Made by a program: the position numbers and the translations under genes. From Rhodococcus sp. SBT000017 (GTDB lineage: Bacteria > Actinomycetota > Actinomycetes > Mycobacteriales > Mycobacteriaceae): 64,000 bases of DNA. Below are positions 44,075 to 54,850 of the stretch, piece after piece. The stretch covers positions 372,001-436,000 of the forward strand of contig NZ_REFU01000001.1 of the NCBI RefSeq assembly GCF_003688915.1, written 5' to 3'. Position 1 is the stretch's first letter. Every line of letters begins with the position of its first letter. The notes under the pieces were generated by a model. That model was not told where the DNA came from. It did no database searches and saw nothing but the letters and a program-made list of their open reading frames with translations.

Positions 44075-45850
44075 CTACAGACCGAGATCGGCCTCGAACG
44101 ACGCCACTTCGAGACGCTGCTTGATCGTCGTGAGGAAGCGTCCCGCATCGGCCCCGTCCACCAGGCGGTGGTCGTAGGTGAGCGGCAGGTAGCACATCGA
44201 GCGAACACCGATCGACTCGTTGCCCGAGTCGTCCTTGACGACGACCGGACGCTTGACGATCGCACCCGTGCCCAGCATGGCCGCCTGCGGCGGAACCAGG
44301 ATCGGGGTGTCGAACAGCGCGCCCTGGCTGCCGATGTTGGTGATCGTGAACGTGCCACCGGACAGCTCGTCGGGCTTGAGTCCACCCGAGCGTGCACGGG
44401 TGGCGATGTCGTTGATCGCCCGAGCCAGTCCGGCGAGCGACAGGTCGCCTGCATTGTGGATGACGGGGGAGAGCAGACCCTGCTCGGTGTCCACGGCGAT
44501 ACCGAGGTGGACATCGGCGTGGTAGGTGATCTCCTTGGCGTCCTCGTTGATGCTCGCGTTGACGTTGGGGTGCGCCTTGAGAGCCTCCACGACGGCCTTC
44601 GCGAAGAACGGCAGGTACGTCAGGTTGACGCCCTCGTTCTCGGCGAACTTCGCCTTCGCCTTGGTACGCAGACCGGCAATCTTCGTCACGTCGACCTCGA
44701 AGGTCTGCGTCAGCTGTGCAGAAGTCTGCAGCGACTCACGCGTCTTCTTCGCGGTGATCTGACGAATCCGGTTGATCTTCTGCGTGGTTCCGCGAAGATG
44801 CGCGAGCTCCGGGCGAACACCGGCGGTGGCCGGGGCAGCGGGCTTGGATGCGGCGGCAGGCGCAGCAGCGGCAGCCGGAGCGGCCGGAGCCTTCTTGGCC
44901 TCGGCTGCGGCGAGCACATCCTGCTTGCGGATGCGGCCACCGACACCGGTGCCCTTCACGGTCGAGAGGTCGACGTCGTTGTCCGACGCCAGCTTGCGCA
45001 CCAGGGGAGTGACGTACGGGCTGGAATCACCCGACGGTGCCGATTCCTTGGCGGGAGCGGCCTTGGGAGCCTCGGGCTCGGGCTCGGGCTTCGGCTCGGC
45101 CTTGGGGGCTTCCTGCTTGGGAGCCTCCTTCTTCGGCTCTTCCTTCTTCGGCTCTTCGGCCTTCGGGGCCTCGGGTTCCGGGGTTGCCTCGGGCTCGGGA
45201 GCCTTCTCGGCCGGCGATCCCGATCCGATGACGGCGAGCTGGCCACCGACGGCGACCGTGTCGTCTTCCTCGGCGGAGATCTCGAGCAGGGTTCCGGCGA
45301 CCGGAGACGGGATCTCGGTGTCGACCTTGTCGGTGGACACCTCGAGCAGCGGCTCGTCGACAGCAACCTCGTCACCGACGGCCTTGAGCCATCGAGTCAC
45401 GGTGCCTTCGGTGACGGACTCGCCCAACTCGGGCATCGTCACCGGCGTGCCGGATCCGGACGAGTCGGACGATGCACTCGCTGCGGGTGCCTCCTCCTCG
45501 GCCTGTGGCTCGGGCTCGGCTGCGGGAGTGGGCTCCTCGGCAGCTTCCTCGGGTGCCGACTCCTCGGCGGGCGCGGCGTCCTCGGCCGGTGCATCGGACG
45601 AGGGCGCCTCGTCTGCGTCACCGATCTGGGCGAGCTCGCCACCGATCTCGACGGTGTCGTCTTCCTGAGCGACGATCTTGGTCAGAACACCGGCTGCAGG
45701 CGACGGGATCTCGGTATCGACCTTGTCCGTGGAGACTTCGAGCAATGGCTCGTCGACTTCGACGGTGTCGCCTTCTTGTTTGAGCCACCTCGTGACAGTT
45801 CCCTCGGTGACGCTCTCACCAAGAGCTGGCATCTGGACGGAGAAGGCCAT
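44075..45850 (-). CDS. dlaT: Dihydrolipoamide acyltransferase (E2), two lipoyl domains
   Basis: 591 aa. Two near-identical N-terminal lipoyl domains carry the lipoylated Lys in STDKVDTE at residues 43 and 175, joined by Ala/Pro/Glu linkers. The E3-binding domain (about 280-320) contains [16 protein letters not shown]. The catalytic acetyltransferase domain (about 360-591) ends in [17 protein letters not shown] with the active-site His and Asp. It is the E2 core of the pyruvate and probably 2-oxoglutarate dehydrogenase complexes. The symbol sucB is an alternative. GAGGAG precedes the ATG. It depends on LipA/LipB encoded next door. Confidence 0.95.
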   Translation of the reverse strand: MAFSVQMPALGESVTEGTVTRWLKQEGDTVEVDEPLLEVSTDKVDTEIPSPAAGVLTKIVAQEDDTVEIGGELAQIGDADEAPSSDAPAEDAAPAEESAPEEAAEEPTPAAEPEPQAEEEAPAASASSDSSGSGTPVTMPELGESVTEGTVTRWLKAVGDEVAVDEPLLEVSTDKVDTEIPSPVAGTLLEISAEEDDTVAVGGQLAVIGSGSPAEKAPEPEATPEPEAPKAEEPKKEEPKKEAPKQEAPKAEPKPEPEPEAPKAAPAKESAPSGDSSPYVTPLVRKLASDNDVDLSTVKGTGVGGRIRKQDVLAAAEAKKAPAAPAAAAAPAAASKPAAPATAGVRPELAHLRGTTQKINRIRQITAKKTRESLQTSAQLTQTFEVDVTKIAGLRTKAKAKFAENEGVNLTYLPFFAKAVVEALKAHPNVNASINEDAKEITYHADVHLGIAVDTEQGLLSPVIHNAGDLSLAGLARAINDIATRARSGGLKPDELSGGTFTITNIGSQGALFDTPILVPPQAAMLGTGAIVKRPVVVKDDSGNESIGVRSMCYLPLTYDHRLVDGADAGRFLTTIKQRLEVASFEADLGL

Positions 45851-46227
45851 GTCTGTTGACTCCTCGACAGTTGTATGCGGGTGATGTGGATCGACGACTT
45901 GTGGTCGCAGACCATTGTGCTGGCGGAACAGGGTTCATGGACGAGAGTTGGGTGATTCGGTTCGACGGAGGCACCGGTGCACAAGGCACGTATCGAGCAG
46001 GTTCCGCTCGACACAGCGCCCACGTCGACACTCCCTCTCGGCAATTCACTTACTCACTTCACGAGCCTTGGTTCACTATCAAGAGAGCTGAACCCTCTAA
46101 TGTCATCCTTCCATTGTTATCGCCTCGCCGTTCCCCTAGGGCGTGCAACACGCCTGGCAAACTGGCGGGTAACAACATTCCGGCACCAGAACCGGTGATC
46201 CATCGGCCGCAAGAAAAGGATGTTCTC
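45851..46227. other. 377-bp divergent intergenic region, no gene seen
   Basis: It lies between dlaT and the GTG 46228 gene. No conserved reading frame, RNA or strong inverted repeat is visible. A less GC-rich patch at about 46075-46130 may hold the promoter of the downstream gene. Confidence 0.4.
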
Positions 46228-46569
46228 GTGGGATTGTTCGATCGACTCAAGCGCAGCGGCGGGGCCGCGAAACGGGCTCCGGAGGGGTCGGTTGCCCAGT
46301 ACCTGGCCGATTGGACCGACGCGCGAATCGGTGTCGAGGCCTACGTCGAGCCGAAGACGACGGTCACCCCGCTGACCGTCGTGCTGATCGCGAACGACGG
46401 CGAATGGACCCGTCGGCCGCTCGATGAAAAATATGCACGAAAGATCGGACCCGACCTGAAGATCCCGGTCTACGACGTGCGCAAGACCGGCTACCCCCAG
46501 CGCATGCGTGATCACGACGCCCGCCAGAAGGTCATCAGGAAGCGCGAACAACAGCAGCGCGATCTGTGA
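46228..46569 (+). CDS. Conserved hypothetical protein (113 aa)
   Basis: Opens GLFDRLKRSGGAAKRAPEG and contains LTVVLIANDGEWTRRPLDEK and KIPVYDVRKTGYPQRMRDHD. This pattern is known to me as a small actinobacterial protein often labelled oxidoreductase without evidence. There is no cofactor motif, so I do not assign an activity. GTG 46228 follows AAAAGGA by 8-9 nt. A long upstream extension in frame is unconserved. It sits between the divergent dlaT and convergent pepB. Confidence 0.75.
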   Translation: MGLFDRLKRSGGAAKRAPEGSVAQYLADWTDARIGVEAYVEPKTTVTPLTVVLIANDGEWTRRPLDEKYARKIGPDLKIPVYDVRKTGYPQRMRDHDARQKVIRKREQQQRDL

Positions 46570-46617
46570 CCCAGCCCGTGCGTGCGGACGCCGATCCGCA
46601 CGCACGGACGTTCGCGA

Positions 46618-48141
46618 TCAGCCGTTCTCGGCGATGTCCTCGAGGACCGCGAACATCGTTCGTACGGGAACGCCGGTACCGCCCTTGCCGGTGTAACCGA
46701 AGGGTCCACCGGTGTTGTATGCCGGGCCCGCGACGTCGATGTGAGCCCATTCGACTCCGTCGGCGACGAATTCCTTCAAGAACAGAGCGGCAGCGAGCAT
46801 TCCACCGGCCCGGCCGTTGGTGACGTTCGCCAGATCGGCCACTTTGGAATCGAGTTCGCGTCGGATCTCCTTCGGCAACGGCATCGCCCATGCGTTTTCG
46901 CCGATGGCCTGAGAGATCTCGGCGACCCGGTCGCGGAAGTCCTCGGTGCCCATGACCCCTGGCGTTCGATTGCCGAGCGCGACCACCTGAGCACCGGTCA
47001 GTGTCGCGGTGTCGATGAGGTAGTCCGGATCGTCCTCGCAGGCACGCACGATCGCGTCGGCCAACACCAACCGGCCTTCGGCGTCGGTGTTGATGACCTC
47101 GACCGTGATGCCGCCGTACTGGGTAAGTACATCGCCCGGACGCTGCGCGGTGCCCGACGGCATGTTCTCGGCCATCGGCACGGTCGCAATGACATCGAGT
47201 GGCAGATCGACCTTCGCGGCCAGGATCACCGTCGCGATGACCGCAGCGGCACCGCCCATGTCGGAGGTCATGTTCTCCATGCCCGCGGCGGGTTTGATGG
47301 AGATGCCGCCGGTGTCGAACGTGATTCCCTTGCCCACCAGGGCGACCTTCTTCGCGCCACGCTTACCGCCCGAGTGCGTCAGGCGAACCAGTCGCGGCAG
47401 ACGCGAAGAACCCTTGCCGACGCCGTGAATGCCGCCGTAGCCGTCCTTCTCCAGCGTCTTGTCGTCCATGATCTCGACCTTCAGGCCCGCAGCCGTACCG
47501 AGAGCCTTGGCCTGCGCCGCGAACTCCTCCGGATAGAGGTGGCTGGGCGGAGTGTTGACGAAATCGCGTGCCACAGCGACGGATTCGGCAATGGCGAGCG
47601 ATCGTGCCAGCTCGTTCTTGGCTTCCTTGGAGCGGGTGTCGGGAACCAGCAGCTCGACGCGGGTCAGTGGAAGTGCGTCGGACTTCGGTGCCGACAACGT
47701 CGACTTGAACTCGGTGAACTGATACGCGCCGAGAAAGAAGCCCTCTGCGGCCGCGCCGAGATCGAGCGCCGACAACGTGGTCGCGGCAGTATCGACGCCC
47801 TTGAGTGCGCGAGCTGCGGTACCGGCCGACTGCCGGATCCGCTCGCTGTCGATGTCGGCTGCGCTGCCGAGGCCGACCGCCAGCACGCTGTCCACGGACA
47901 GCCCCGACGGTGCCGGAATGCGCACCAGCTCGTCGGCCTTTCCGGTGGCACCGACGGATTCGAGAGCGTCGAGCAGCGCCGCAGCTATGGCGTCGTCGGA
48001 AATGTCGTCGGTGATGGCGAGTTCGAGGCCGTCGTCACTGGTACTCAGCGCGACGACGAGAACGTCGACTTTCTTACCGAGCTTGCCCGCGAGGACCAGG
48101 TCGGGTCCGAGAGTGCGGGAAGGCGTCGAGGGTGAAGGCAC
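46618..48141 (-). CDS. pepB: Leucyl aminopeptidase (M17)
   Basis: 507 aa. The N-terminal domain (1-170) is variable. The catalytic domain has the metal motif [14 protein letters not shown] (Lys/Asp) and the M17 signature [12 protein letters not shown], plus [16 protein letters not shown]. It is a two-metal cytosolic aminopeptidase that recycles peptides. AGGAGC lies 8 nt before GTG 48141. An in-frame open region upstream to 49482 is antisense to gcvT and not part of the gene. Confidence 0.95.
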   Translation of the reverse strand: MPSPSTPSRTLGPDLVLAGKLGKKVDVLVVALSTSDDGLELAITDDISDDAIAAALLDALESVGATGKADELVRIPAPSGLSVDSVLAVGLGSAADIDSERIRQSAGTAARALKGVDTAATTLSALDLGAAAEGFFLGAYQFTEFKSTLSAPKSDALPLTRVELLVPDTRSKEAKNELARSLAIAESVAVARDFVNTPPSHLYPEEFAAQAKALGTAAGLKVEIMDDKTLEKDGYGGIHGVGKGSSRLPRLVRLTHSGGKRGAKKVALVGKGITFDTGGISIKPAAGMENMTSDMGGAAAVIATVILAAKVDLPLDVIATVPMAENMPSGTAQRPGDVLTQYGGITVEVINTDAEGRLVLADAIVRACEDDPDYLIDTATLTGAQVVALGNRTPGVMGTEDFRDRVAEISQAIGENAWAMPLPKEIRRELDSKVADLANVTNGRAGGMLAAALFLKEFVADGVEWAHIDVAGPAYNTGGPFGYTGKGGTGVPVRTMFAVLEDIAENG

Positions 48142-48245
48142 GTGGCTGCTCCTGTAGGGGTTGACGTGTACGTACCTCGATCCTAATGACGAGTCGTCGA
48201 GGGACGCAGTCGGTCTGCCGGGCCCGCAACGGCCGCGATGTGAGC

Positions 48246-48251
48246 TAGCGT
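48246..48251 (+). promoter_or_regulatory. -10 TAGCGT for leaderless gcvT
   Basis: TAGCGT precedes ATG 48259 by 7 nt. It overlaps the alternative GTG at 48250, favouring the ATG. Confidence 0.45.
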
Positions 48252-48258
48252 GACCGCC

Positions 48259-49359
48259 ATGACCGACACCGAGTTGATCGAGGGACCACTTCACGCCGTG
48301 CACACCGAATTGGGCGCGACATTCGCACCTTTCGGCGGCTGGACCATGCCGGTGTCGTACGCCGGAGTCGTCGTCGAGCACACGGCGGTGCGAGAGGCCG
48401 TTGGCCTGTTCGATGTCGGGCATCTCGGCAAGGCGTCGGTGACAGGCCCCGGAGCCGCCGCGTTCGTGAACTCCGTGCTCACCAACGATCTGAACCGAAT
48501 CGAACCGGGCAAGGCGCAGTACACCCTGTGCTGCACCGAATCCGGCGGTGTCGTAGACGACCTGATTGCGTACTACGTCTCGGACGAGAACGTCTTTCTG
48601 GTGCCGAACGCAGCCAACACGGCGGCCGTCGTCGCGGCAATGGCCGAGCAGGCACCCGAAGGGGTGTCGGTGGTGAACCAGCACCGCGAGTTCGGAGTGC
48701 TTGCCGTGCAGGGACCGAAATCGACCGAGGTCCTGCAGGAGCTCGGCTTGCCGACCGACATGGACTACATGGCATTCGAGGACGCCACCTGGAATTCGGT
48801 TGCGGTCCGCGTCTGCCGGACCGGATACACCGGCGAACACGGCTACGAGCTCGTTCCCCCCGCGGGAGATGTGGAACCGCTCTTCCGGGCACTCATGGCT
48901 GCAGTGCGATCGCGCGGAGGGCAGGTGTGCGGGCTCGGTGCACGCGATACGTTGCGTACCGAGATGGGATACCCGTTGCACGGACACGAACTGGCACTGG
49001 ACATCTCGCCACTCGAGGCTCGCTGCGGCTGGGCGATCGGGTGGAAGAAGGACGCGTTCTGGGGCAAGGAAGCCCTGTCCACCGAGAAGGCGAGCGGACC
49101 GGCGCGAGTGCTGCGCGGACTGAAGGCCCTCGACCGCGGTGTGCTGCGCCCGGGCCTGGCCGTCGGGGCGTCGGGACAGCAGATCGGAACGACGACGTCC
49201 GGCACGTTCTCTCCGTCGCTCAAGATCGGAATCGCCCTCGCCCTGCTCGACGCGGAAGCCGCACCGGAGGTGGGCACGGAGGTCGAGGTCGACGTTCGTG
49301 GCCGAGCGCTGCGCTGCGAAGTGGTCGCGCCGCCGTTCGTCGCAGCGAAGACCAGGTGA
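48259..49359 (+). CDS. gcvT: Glycine cleavage system aminomethyltransferase (T protein)
   Basis: 366 aa GcvT, which transfers the aminomethyl group from lipoylated H protein to tetrahydrofolate. [58 protein letters not shown] and the C-terminal barrel ([21 protein letters not shown]) match the family. The H and P genes are not in the window. ATG 48259 is preferred by the leaderless -10; GTG 48250 in frame would add three residues. It diverges from pepB by 117 bp and precedes ilvE. Confidence 0.95.
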   Translation: MTDTELIEGPLHAVHTELGATFAPFGGWTMPVSYAGVVVEHTAVREAVGLFDVGHLGKASVTGPGAAAFVNSVLTNDLNRIEPGKAQYTLCCTESGGVVDDLIAYYVSDENVFLVPNAANTAAVVAAMAEQAPEGVSVVNQHREFGVLAVQGPKSTEVLQELGLPTDMDYMAFEDATWNSVAVRVCRTGYTGEHGYELVPPAGDVEPLFRALMAAVRSRGGQVCGLGARDTLRTEMGYPLHGHELALDISPLEARCGWAIGWKKDAFWGKEALSTEKASGPARVLRGLKALDRGVLRPGLAVGASGQQIGTTTSGTFSPSLKIGIALALLDAEAAPEVGTEVEVDVRGRALRCEVVAPPFVAAKTR

Positions 49360-49387
49360 CCGCGCGAGAGCGCAGCGGCCTTGACGA

Positions 49388-49393
49388 TAGGAT
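49388..49393 (+). promoter_or_regulatory. -10 TAGGAT for leaderless ilvE
   Basis: TAGGAT is 7 nt before ATG 49401, in the 41-bp gap after gcvT. It gives ilvE a promoter of its own. Confidence 0.5.
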
Positions 49394-49400
49394 CTCCGGC

Positions 49401-50504
49401 ATGACAGGTGTTTCCGAGTTCGCGTACGTGCAGCATCCCTCTCCCACCACTCCCGTGGAGCGCGACGCGGTGCTCGCTGCACCCGGTTTCGGAAAGCACT
49501 TCACCGATCACATGGTGTACATCGACTACACCCGTGACGGTGGATGGCACGATGCGACGATCGCGCCCTACGGGCCGATCGAGCTCGACCCCGCCGCGAT
49601 GGTGCTGCACTACGGCCAGGCCATTTTCGAAGGACTCAAGATCTACCGTCAGCCGAACGGCGACCTGTCGACCTTCCGGGTGCACTCCAATGCCGAGCGC
49701 TTCCGCTTCTCGGCACGCCGTCTGGCAATGCCGGAGTTGCCGGACGAGCTGTTCATCGGATCGATCGAGAAGCTTCTCGAATTCGACCACGACTGGGTCC
49801 CCGCAGCAGGCGGCGAAGACGCGCTGTACGTGCGGCCGTACATGTTCTCCACCGAGGCCGGGCTGGGCGTGCGCCCCGCCGACTCGTACCGCTACATGCT
49901 GATCGCCTCGCCCGCGGGCGCGTACTTCCCCCGGGGCGTAAAGCCGGTGAGCGTCTGGCTGTCCACCGAGTACGTCCGGGCGGCACCGGGCGGCACCGGT
50001 GCGGCGAAGTTCGCCGGCAACTACGCCGCGTCGCTCCTCGCGCAGGCGCAGGCCAGCGACGAGGGATGCGATCAGGTGGTCTGGCTCGACGCGACCGAGC
50101 GCCGCTACGTCGAGGAAATGGGCGGCATGAACCTGTTCTTCGTCTTCGGCTCGGGCTCCGATGCCCGCCTGGTGACGCCGTCGCTGTCCGGATCACTTCT
50201 GCCCGGCATCACCCGCGACTCGCTGCTGGCCCTGGCGACCGACGCAGGCATCCCCGTCGAAGAGCGGCGGATCTCCACCGAGGAGTGGCGCAAGGGTGCC
50301 GACTCCGGCGAGATCACCGAGGTGTTCGCCTGCGGCACAGCAGCCGTCATCACACCGGTTGGCAGCGTCAAGTCCACCGAGGGAACGTTCGAGATCGCAG
50401 GCGGCGAGCCCGGCGAGATCACGCTTGCACTGCGCGACACGCTCACCGGCATTCAGCGCGGAACGTTCGCCGATACGCACGGCTGGATGACCACGCTCCG
50501 CTAG
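49401..50504 (+). CDS. ilvE: Branched-chain amino acid aminotransferase
   Basis: 367 aa, fold-type IV PLP enzyme. The PLP Lys is in [31 protein letters not shown] and [11 protein letters not shown] are the other class-IV signatures. It does the last step of Leu, Ile and Val synthesis and the first of their breakdown. Its stop overlaps the cobS stop on the other strand in the tetranucleotide CTAG. Leaderless start at ATG 49401. Confidence 0.97.
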   Translation: MTGVSEFAYVQHPSPTTPVERDAVLAAPGFGKHFTDHMVYIDYTRDGGWHDATIAPYGPIELDPAAMVLHYGQAIFEGLKIYRQPNGDLSTFRVHSNAERFRFSARRLAMPELPDELFIGSIEKLLEFDHDWVPAAGGEDALYVRPYMFSTEAGLGVRPADSYRYMLIASPAGAYFPRGVKPVSVWLSTEYVRAAPGGTGAAKFAGNYAASLLAQAQASDEGCDQVVWLDATERRYVEEMGGMNLFFVFGSGSDARLVTPSLSGSLLPGITRDSLLALATDAGIPVEERRISTEEWRKGADSGEITEVFACGTAAVITPVGSVKSTEGTFEIAGGEPGEITLALRDTLTGIQRGTFADTHGWMTTLR

Positions 50505-51262
50505 CTCCCCAGGAGCAGACCGACCGCGGCCAGCGCGGTGGTGGACTCGATCCCGGCTCCGAGCACGTCGCCGGAGAGCCCGCCGAAGCGTCGGACGCAG
50601 TGCCGGGTGGCCACCGTACCGAGCGCCAGCACGGCGATGACCACCAGCGGTCCCTGCCACGGGTGGTCGGCCCGTGCGAACACCGAGATCGCCACTGCGA
50701 CAAGCACCCACAGCACCGGAGCCACGTTCGACTGCGTACCTGCCACGAGCGCACCGAAACCGTTCGGCGACGACGCGTCCGTGCCCCGGCGGCAGGCGAG
50801 CACCACCGACACCCGGCCGACGACCGGGACGACCGCGATGGCCCACCACAGCTGCTGGTGCGCGAGCTGGCCCAGGCTCGCGGCCTGAACTGCCAGAACG
50901 AGTGCGATGGTCGCAACTCCGAACGGCCCGGCACTGCCGGACTTCATGACTTCTCGCGCGCGCTCGGGAGGTCCGTAACAGCCGAGTCCGTCTGCGGTAT
51001 CGGCCAAGCCGTCGAGATGCATACCCCGAGTGAGCAGTGCCGAGGCGCCGACGGCGATCAGTCCGCCGAGCAGTGGCGACAGTCCGGCCGCGATCGACAC
51101 CCACAGCAGTGCGGCGGAGATACCACCGAGGGTGAGGCCGACGAGCGGAGTGAAAGCGATCGCCCGGCCGGCGGAGTGCCTGTCGACGTCCTCGGGGCCG
51201 CGCACGGGCAGCACGGTCAGCCAGGAGAACGCGAGCGCCAGTGAATCGGCTCGCTTGCGCAC
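50501..51262 (-). CDS. cobS: Cobalamin synthase (adenosylcobinamide-GDP ribazoletransferase)
   Basis: 253 aa with about six membrane helices. The hallmark [14 protein letters not shown] and the N-terminal [14 protein letters not shown] match CobS, which joins the activated cobinamide and alpha-ribazole. GTG 51262 begins two nucleotides after the cobT TGA (TGACGGTG). It shares CTAG with the ilvE stop at its 3' end. Confidence 0.95.
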   Translation of the reverse strand: MRKRADSLALAFSWLTVLPVRGPEDVDRHSAGRAIAFTPLVGLTLGGISAALLWVSIAAGLSPLLGGLIAVGASALLTRGMHLDGLADTADGLGCYGPPERAREVMKSGSAGPFGVATIALVLAVQAASLGQLAHQQLWWAIAVVPVVGRVSVVLACRRGTDASSPNGFGALVAGTQSNVAPVLWVLVAVAISVFARADHPWQGPLVVIAVLALGTVATRHCVRRFGGLSGDVLGAGIESTTALAAVGLLLGS

Positions 51263-51264
51263 CG

Positions 51265-52380
51265 TCAGTGCTCTTCGATGGTGCTGCGGGCTTCGATGCT
51301 GCTGTGGGTTTCGCTGTCGCCGGTACTGACACCGGAGTCGGCGAAGGTGGCCATCGAATTCAAGGTGCCGACGCCCGCACGAACCAGAGGCAACGCCGCC
51401 AACGCACCCGAGCCTTCGCCGAGACGCATCTCCAGCTCCACGATCGGTTCGAGACGCAAGTGCCGCAACGCAAGTGAATGTGCAGGCTCGGCCGAACGAT
51501 GCCCGGCCACCCACCAGCTGCGTGCCCCGGCTGCCGCGTCCTCGGCCACCAGAGCGGCCGCGGTCACCACGAGGCCGTCCAGAATCACCGGGGTTCGCCG
51601 ATGTGCGGCCTGGGCGAGAAAGCCGGCGAGGGCCGCGATGTCGGCACCGCCCGCGACCCGCAGCAGGTCGGTGGGGTTCTTCGCGACCGGTCGTGCTCGA
51701 CGCATCGCGTCCCGGATCGCTGCGGTCTTCCTTATCCACCCCGCATCGTCGATTCCAGTGCCGCGGCCGACCGCGGCAACCGGTTCGGTATCGGTCAGGG
51801 TGGCGATCAATACCGTTGCAGGAGTGGTGTTTCCGATGCCCATGTCGCCTGCGATGAGAAGATCCGCGCCGGCGTCCACTTCTTCGTCGGCGATGGCGGC
51901 TCCGGCAGCAATCGCGGCCCGAACCTCGTCCTCGGTCAGTGCATCCTCGCGGTCGATGGACCCGCTGGACCGTCGAATCTTGAACGCGGACACAGAAGAA
52001 TCCGTATCGGCGTCGACCGCGATGTCGACAACCCGAACCGCAGCACCGGCGATATCGGCGAGCACGTTGACCGCGGCACCGCCGGCCCGGATGTTCTCGA
52101 CCATCTGGGCCGTCACCTCTGGAGGGTAAGCAGACACTCCGTGCGCAGCGACGCCGTGATCGCCGGCGAAGACGACAACACGCACTCGTTCGAGAGACCG
52201 CGGCGGGCAGGAGTCCTGGCAGGCCGCGATCCACTCACCGAGCGCCTCGAGGCGACCGAGGCTTCCGGCAGGCTTGGTCAATTCCCCTTGCCGGTCCACC
52301 GCAGCCGATCGAGCCGAGTCCGACGGAGCGGTCACCGGACGAAACGGCGACGCCGAATCTTCTTTCGAAAGAATTGTCAC
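51265..52380 (-). CDS. cobT: Nicotinate-nucleotide-dimethylbenzimidazole phosphoribosyltransferase
   Basis: 371 aa. [50 protein letters not shown] and the catalytic Glu in [16 protein letters not shown] identify CobT, which activates the lower ligand base as alpha-ribazole phosphate. A ~30-residue N-terminal extension is unusual but small. Its GTG start overlaps the cobU stop (GTGA), and it leads into cobS. Confidence 0.95.
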   Translation of the reverse strand: MTILSKEDSASPFRPVTAPSDSARSAAVDRQGELTKPAGSLGRLEALGEWIAACQDSCPPRSLERVRVVVFAGDHGVAAHGVSAYPPEVTAQMVENIRAGGAAVNVLADIAGAAVRVVDIAVDADTDSSVSAFKIRRSSGSIDREDALTEDEVRAAIAAGAAIADEEVDAGADLLIAGDMGIGNTTPATVLIATLTDTEPVAAVGRGTGIDDAGWIRKTAAIRDAMRRARPVAKNPTDLLRVAGGADIAALAGFLAQAAHRRTPVILDGLVVTAAALVAEDAAAGARSWWVAGHRSAEPAHSLALRHLRLEPIVELEMRLGEGSGALAALPLVRAGVGTLNSMATFADSGVSTGDSETHSSIEARSTIEEH

Positions 52381-52946
52381 ACTGTGCCTTTCGCGGTGAT
52401 GAAGTCCGCCGGAGGTTCCTTGAGGGTCAGCGCGAGTCCTGCGACGACCAGCAGAACCCTGTCACACACCGCGGCAAGCCGAGAATTGAGCAATCCCAGC
52501 TCGTCTCGGAAGAGGCGACCGGAACGGGATTCGGGTACCACGGACAGGCCGACCTCGGGGCTGACGAGCACGAGGGGGGACGTGCAGTCCGCGACCGCTC
52601 CGACCAGGTTGTCGACAGCCGGTGCGATCGTGCCGCGGGGGAGCTCCCAGGCCTGCGCGTCGTCGAGCATTCCCGTCAGCCACGTTCCGAGATCGTCGAC
52701 GACGGTGGTGCCGTCCCACGGCTGCGTGACGACACCGGCCAGTGACGTGACGGTCTCGACGGTGGACCAGTGTTTCGGTCTCGACGCGCGATGCCGGTCG
52801 ATACGACGCTGCCAGTCCTCGTCGGTCGCGTCCCGCCTCCCGGTGGCGAGGTAGCGCACCGGCTCGAGAACGGCAAGCGATTCGGCGTGCCCGGACTTGC
52901 CCGATCTGGCTCCACCGAGCACGAGGGTTCGTCTCGGTTCGCCCAC
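52377..52946 (-). CDS. cobU: Adenosylcobinamide kinase/guanylyltransferase
   Basis: 189 aa. The P-loop [13 protein letters not shown] is at residues 10-22, and [30 protein letters not shown] covers the guanylylation His region (His near residue 52). It activates cobinamide with GTP for CobS. GTG 52946 starts 5 nt after the DUF3043 stop. Short for the family (usually ~175-190) and complete. Confidence 0.94.
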   Translation of the reverse strand: MGEPRRTLVLGGARSGKSGHAESLAVLEPVRYLATGRRDATDEDWQRRIDRHRASRPKHWSTVETVTSLAGVVTQPWDGTTVVDDLGTWLTGMLDDAQAWELPRGTIAPAVDNLVGAVADCTSPLVLVSPEVGLSVVPESRSGRLFRDELGLLNSRLAAVCDRVLLVVAGLALTLKEPPADFITAKGTV

Positions 52947-52951
52947 CGACG

Positions 52952-53611
52952 TCAGACGGCCTCGCCGGCGCTGACTCGCGGCTTCGGTGCGCGCATCTTG
53001 CGGATCTGGGACGCGCGGACGAAGGCGTACCAGCCGATCTTGAAACCGCCGTCGGTGGTCTCGGGGAACCGCACCCGGATCTTGTTGTTGATCATCTTGC
53101 CGAGGTAGATGCCCTCACCGACCATGAAGAGCATCATCACGAACATGCCGAGGGTGACGTACTGCTGCACCTGAGGCTGCAGGAACAACGCGAAGATCAG
53201 GATCAACGCGAGCGGCATGAACAGGCCCACGAGGTTGCGTCGCGCGTCGACGATGTCGCGCACGTATGCGCGCACCGGACCCTTGTCGCGGGGGAGCAGA
53301 TACTTGTCGTCGCCCGCGAGCATGCGTGCGCGTCGTTCGGCTGCGGCGGCGCGTCGCTCGTTGGAGGCCGCCTTGCGATCTTCCTTGCTGCCCTTGTTCG
53401 CCTTGCGACGCTCGCGTGCCTCTTTGCTCGTAAGGGGAGCAGGAGCGACAGGTCCGCGACGCCGCGCCTCGGCATCACGGCGCTTGGGGGTCGGCCGGCC
53501 CTTGCCGAGAGACACCGAAGAGGTCGCGTCGCTCCCGGCCGTCGTCGACTCGGATTCGTTCGAGTCGTTTCCGTCCGAATTGTCAGAGTTTCCACGGCGT
53601 AGCAGCTTCAC
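52952..53611 (-). CDS. DUF3043 membrane protein
   Basis: 219 aa. The N-terminal ~110 residues are charged, Arg/Lys/Ser-rich and probably disordered. Two membrane helices follow (about 132-150 and 155-175), then a basic tail. DUF3043 has no known function; Rv2206 lies in the same place next to cobT-cobS. GTG 53611 is 6 nt after TACTCT. It is the first gene of DUF3043-cobU-cobT-cobS, the cobalamin genes being co-transcribed from it. Confidence 0.9.
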   Translation of the reverse strand: MKLLRRGNSDNSDGNDSNESESTTAGSDATSSVSLGKGRPTPKRRDAEARRRGPVAPAPLTSKEARERRKANKGSKEDRKAASNERRAAAAERRARMLAGDDKYLLPRDKGPVRAYVRDIVDARRNLVGLFMPLALILIFALFLQPQVQQYVTLGMFVMMLFMVGEGIYLGKMINNKIRVRFPETTDGGFKIGWYAFVRASQIRKMRAPKPRVSAGEAV

Positions 53612-53617
53612 GCACTC

Positions 53618-53623
53618 AGAGTA
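53618..53623 (-). promoter_or_regulatory. -10 TACTCT for leaderless DUF3043-cobUTS operon
   Basis: TACTCT (minus strand) is 6 nt before GTG 53611. The 100-bp gap to the divergent glycerate kinase is too short for a cobalamin riboswitch. Confidence 0.5.
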
Positions 53624-53698
53624 TGGGATGGCTCGTCGGTATCGAACACCGGCCAGGTCAGCGGGGAAACACCGGATGCCGTTCCGGCGCGGCCGCCC

Positions 53699-53704
53699 TA
53701 GACT
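53699..53704 (+). promoter_or_regulatory. -10 TAGACT for leaderless glycerate kinase
   Basis: TAGACT is followed by 7 nt and the ATG at 53712 with no Shine-Dalgarno. Confidence 0.5.
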
Positions 53705-53711
53705 TCCGACG

Positions 53712-54785
53712 ATGCGAGTGATGATTGCGCCGGATTCGTTCGGAGACACCCTGACGGCCGCGGCCGCGGCAGATGCCATCGCCAGGGGATGGGCCTCGGT
53801 TCGTGAGACCGACGAACTCGAACTCGCGCCCCAATCCGACGGCGGCCCCGGCTTCGTCGAGGTCTTGGCCTCGCGCATCGGCACCGTGCAGTTCGCGGAC
53901 GTGGACGGGCCCCACGGCAACCCGGTACGTGCCCAGTGGCTGCTCGACGGTACGGCGGCGTACATCGAATCGGCTCAGGCCTGCGGACTGCATCTGCTCG
54001 ACGGGCCGCCCACCCCACTCTCCGCACTGAAGGCGAGCAGCTACGGCGTCGGTCAGCTGCTGGGCGCCGCCCTCGACGCCGGGGCCCGAACGGTGTTCGT
54101 CGGACTCGGCGGAAGTAGCTGCAGCGACGGCGGGCGCGCGATGATTCGTGCGCTGGGCGGTCTCGGATCGGCAGTCGCGCGGTTGTCGGACATCGACCTC
54201 GTCGCCGCGTCGGACGTGGAGAACCCGCTGCTGGGCGACGTCGGTGCGGCCCGAGTGTTCGGCCCACAGAAGGGTGCCGACGAAGACACGGTCGCTCGGC
54301 TCGAGGAATCGAACAGCGATTGGGCCGCAGTGCTCTCCGCCGCCGGCCATGACGTGGCAGATCGACCCGGCGCCGGAGCCGCAGGCGGTCTGGGCGCGGC
54401 CCTGTTCGCACTCGGTGGCAGGCAGCTCCCCGGCGCCGTCGTGGTGGCCGAACGAACCGGGCAGCAGGAACTGCTGGACTCCGTCGACCTGGTGCTGACC
54501 GGTGAGGGCAAATTCGACTCGCAATCGCTGCGAGGCAAGTTGGTGACCAGAATCGCTGCAGCGGGCGGCGCGACCGGTCTCGACACGATCGTGCTCGCGG
54601 GACAGGTCACGTTGACCGAGGACGAACTGGACTCGGCGGGTATCTCGGCTGCGCACTCGATCACCGAGTTCGCGGGATCGGTGGAGCTGGCGATGTCCGA
54701 CGCGGCGAACCAGCTCGAACAGCTGGCCGCGCGCGTCGCGGCCGACGTGGCCGACTCTGCTGTGCAACCGAGGCGGCGAGCGTGA
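53712..54785 (+). CDS. Glycerate 2-kinase family protein
   Basis: 357 aa. MIAPDSFGDTLTAAAAADAI, APQSDGGPGFVEVL, FVGLGGSSCSDGGRAM and FGPQKGADEDTVARLE are the GlxK/GarK-type glycerate kinase signatures. It phosphorylates glycerate at the 2 position. It diverges from DUF3043, and erpA follows 65 nt downstream. Start ATG 53712 by the leaderless -10. Confidence 0.9.
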   Translation: MRVMIAPDSFGDTLTAAAAADAIARGWASVRETDELELAPQSDGGPGFVEVLASRIGTVQFADVDGPHGNPVRAQWLLDGTAAYIESAQACGLHLLDGPPTPLSALKASSYGVGQLLGAALDAGARTVFVGLGGSSCSDGGRAMIRALGGLGSAVARLSDIDLVAASDVENPLLGDVGAARVFGPQKGADEDTVARLEESNSDWAAVLSAAGHDVADRPGAGAAGGLGAALFALGGRQLPGAVVVAERTGQQELLDSVDLVLTGEGKFDSQSLRGKLVTRIAAAGGATGLDTIVLAGQVTLTEDELDSAGISAAHSITEFAGSVELAMSDAANQLEQLAARVAADVADSAVQPRRRA

Positions 54786-54850
54786 GGAATAGAGCCACCG
54801 GGAGTACGGTTGAGTAGTTCACGGGTTTGTACGACTGATAGGGAGAGCCC

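Noticed and set aside
44168..45859. 563-codon plus-strand frame opposite dlaT
   Set aside because: Antisense to the repetitive lipoyl/linker region; Gly/Leu/Arg low-complexity, no start signals.
48142..48258. Glycine riboswitch before gcvT
   Set aside because: The 117-bp gap to pepB is too short for the RNA, and gcvT appears leaderless.
48142..49482. In-frame extension of pepB upstream to a 954-residue protein
   Set aside because: It is antisense to gcvT and unlike aminopeptidases. GTG 48141 has a proper ribosome binding site.
53612..53711. Cobalamin riboswitch before the cobUTS operon
   Set aside because: The gap is 100 bp, filled by two leaderless promoters, with no B12-box.
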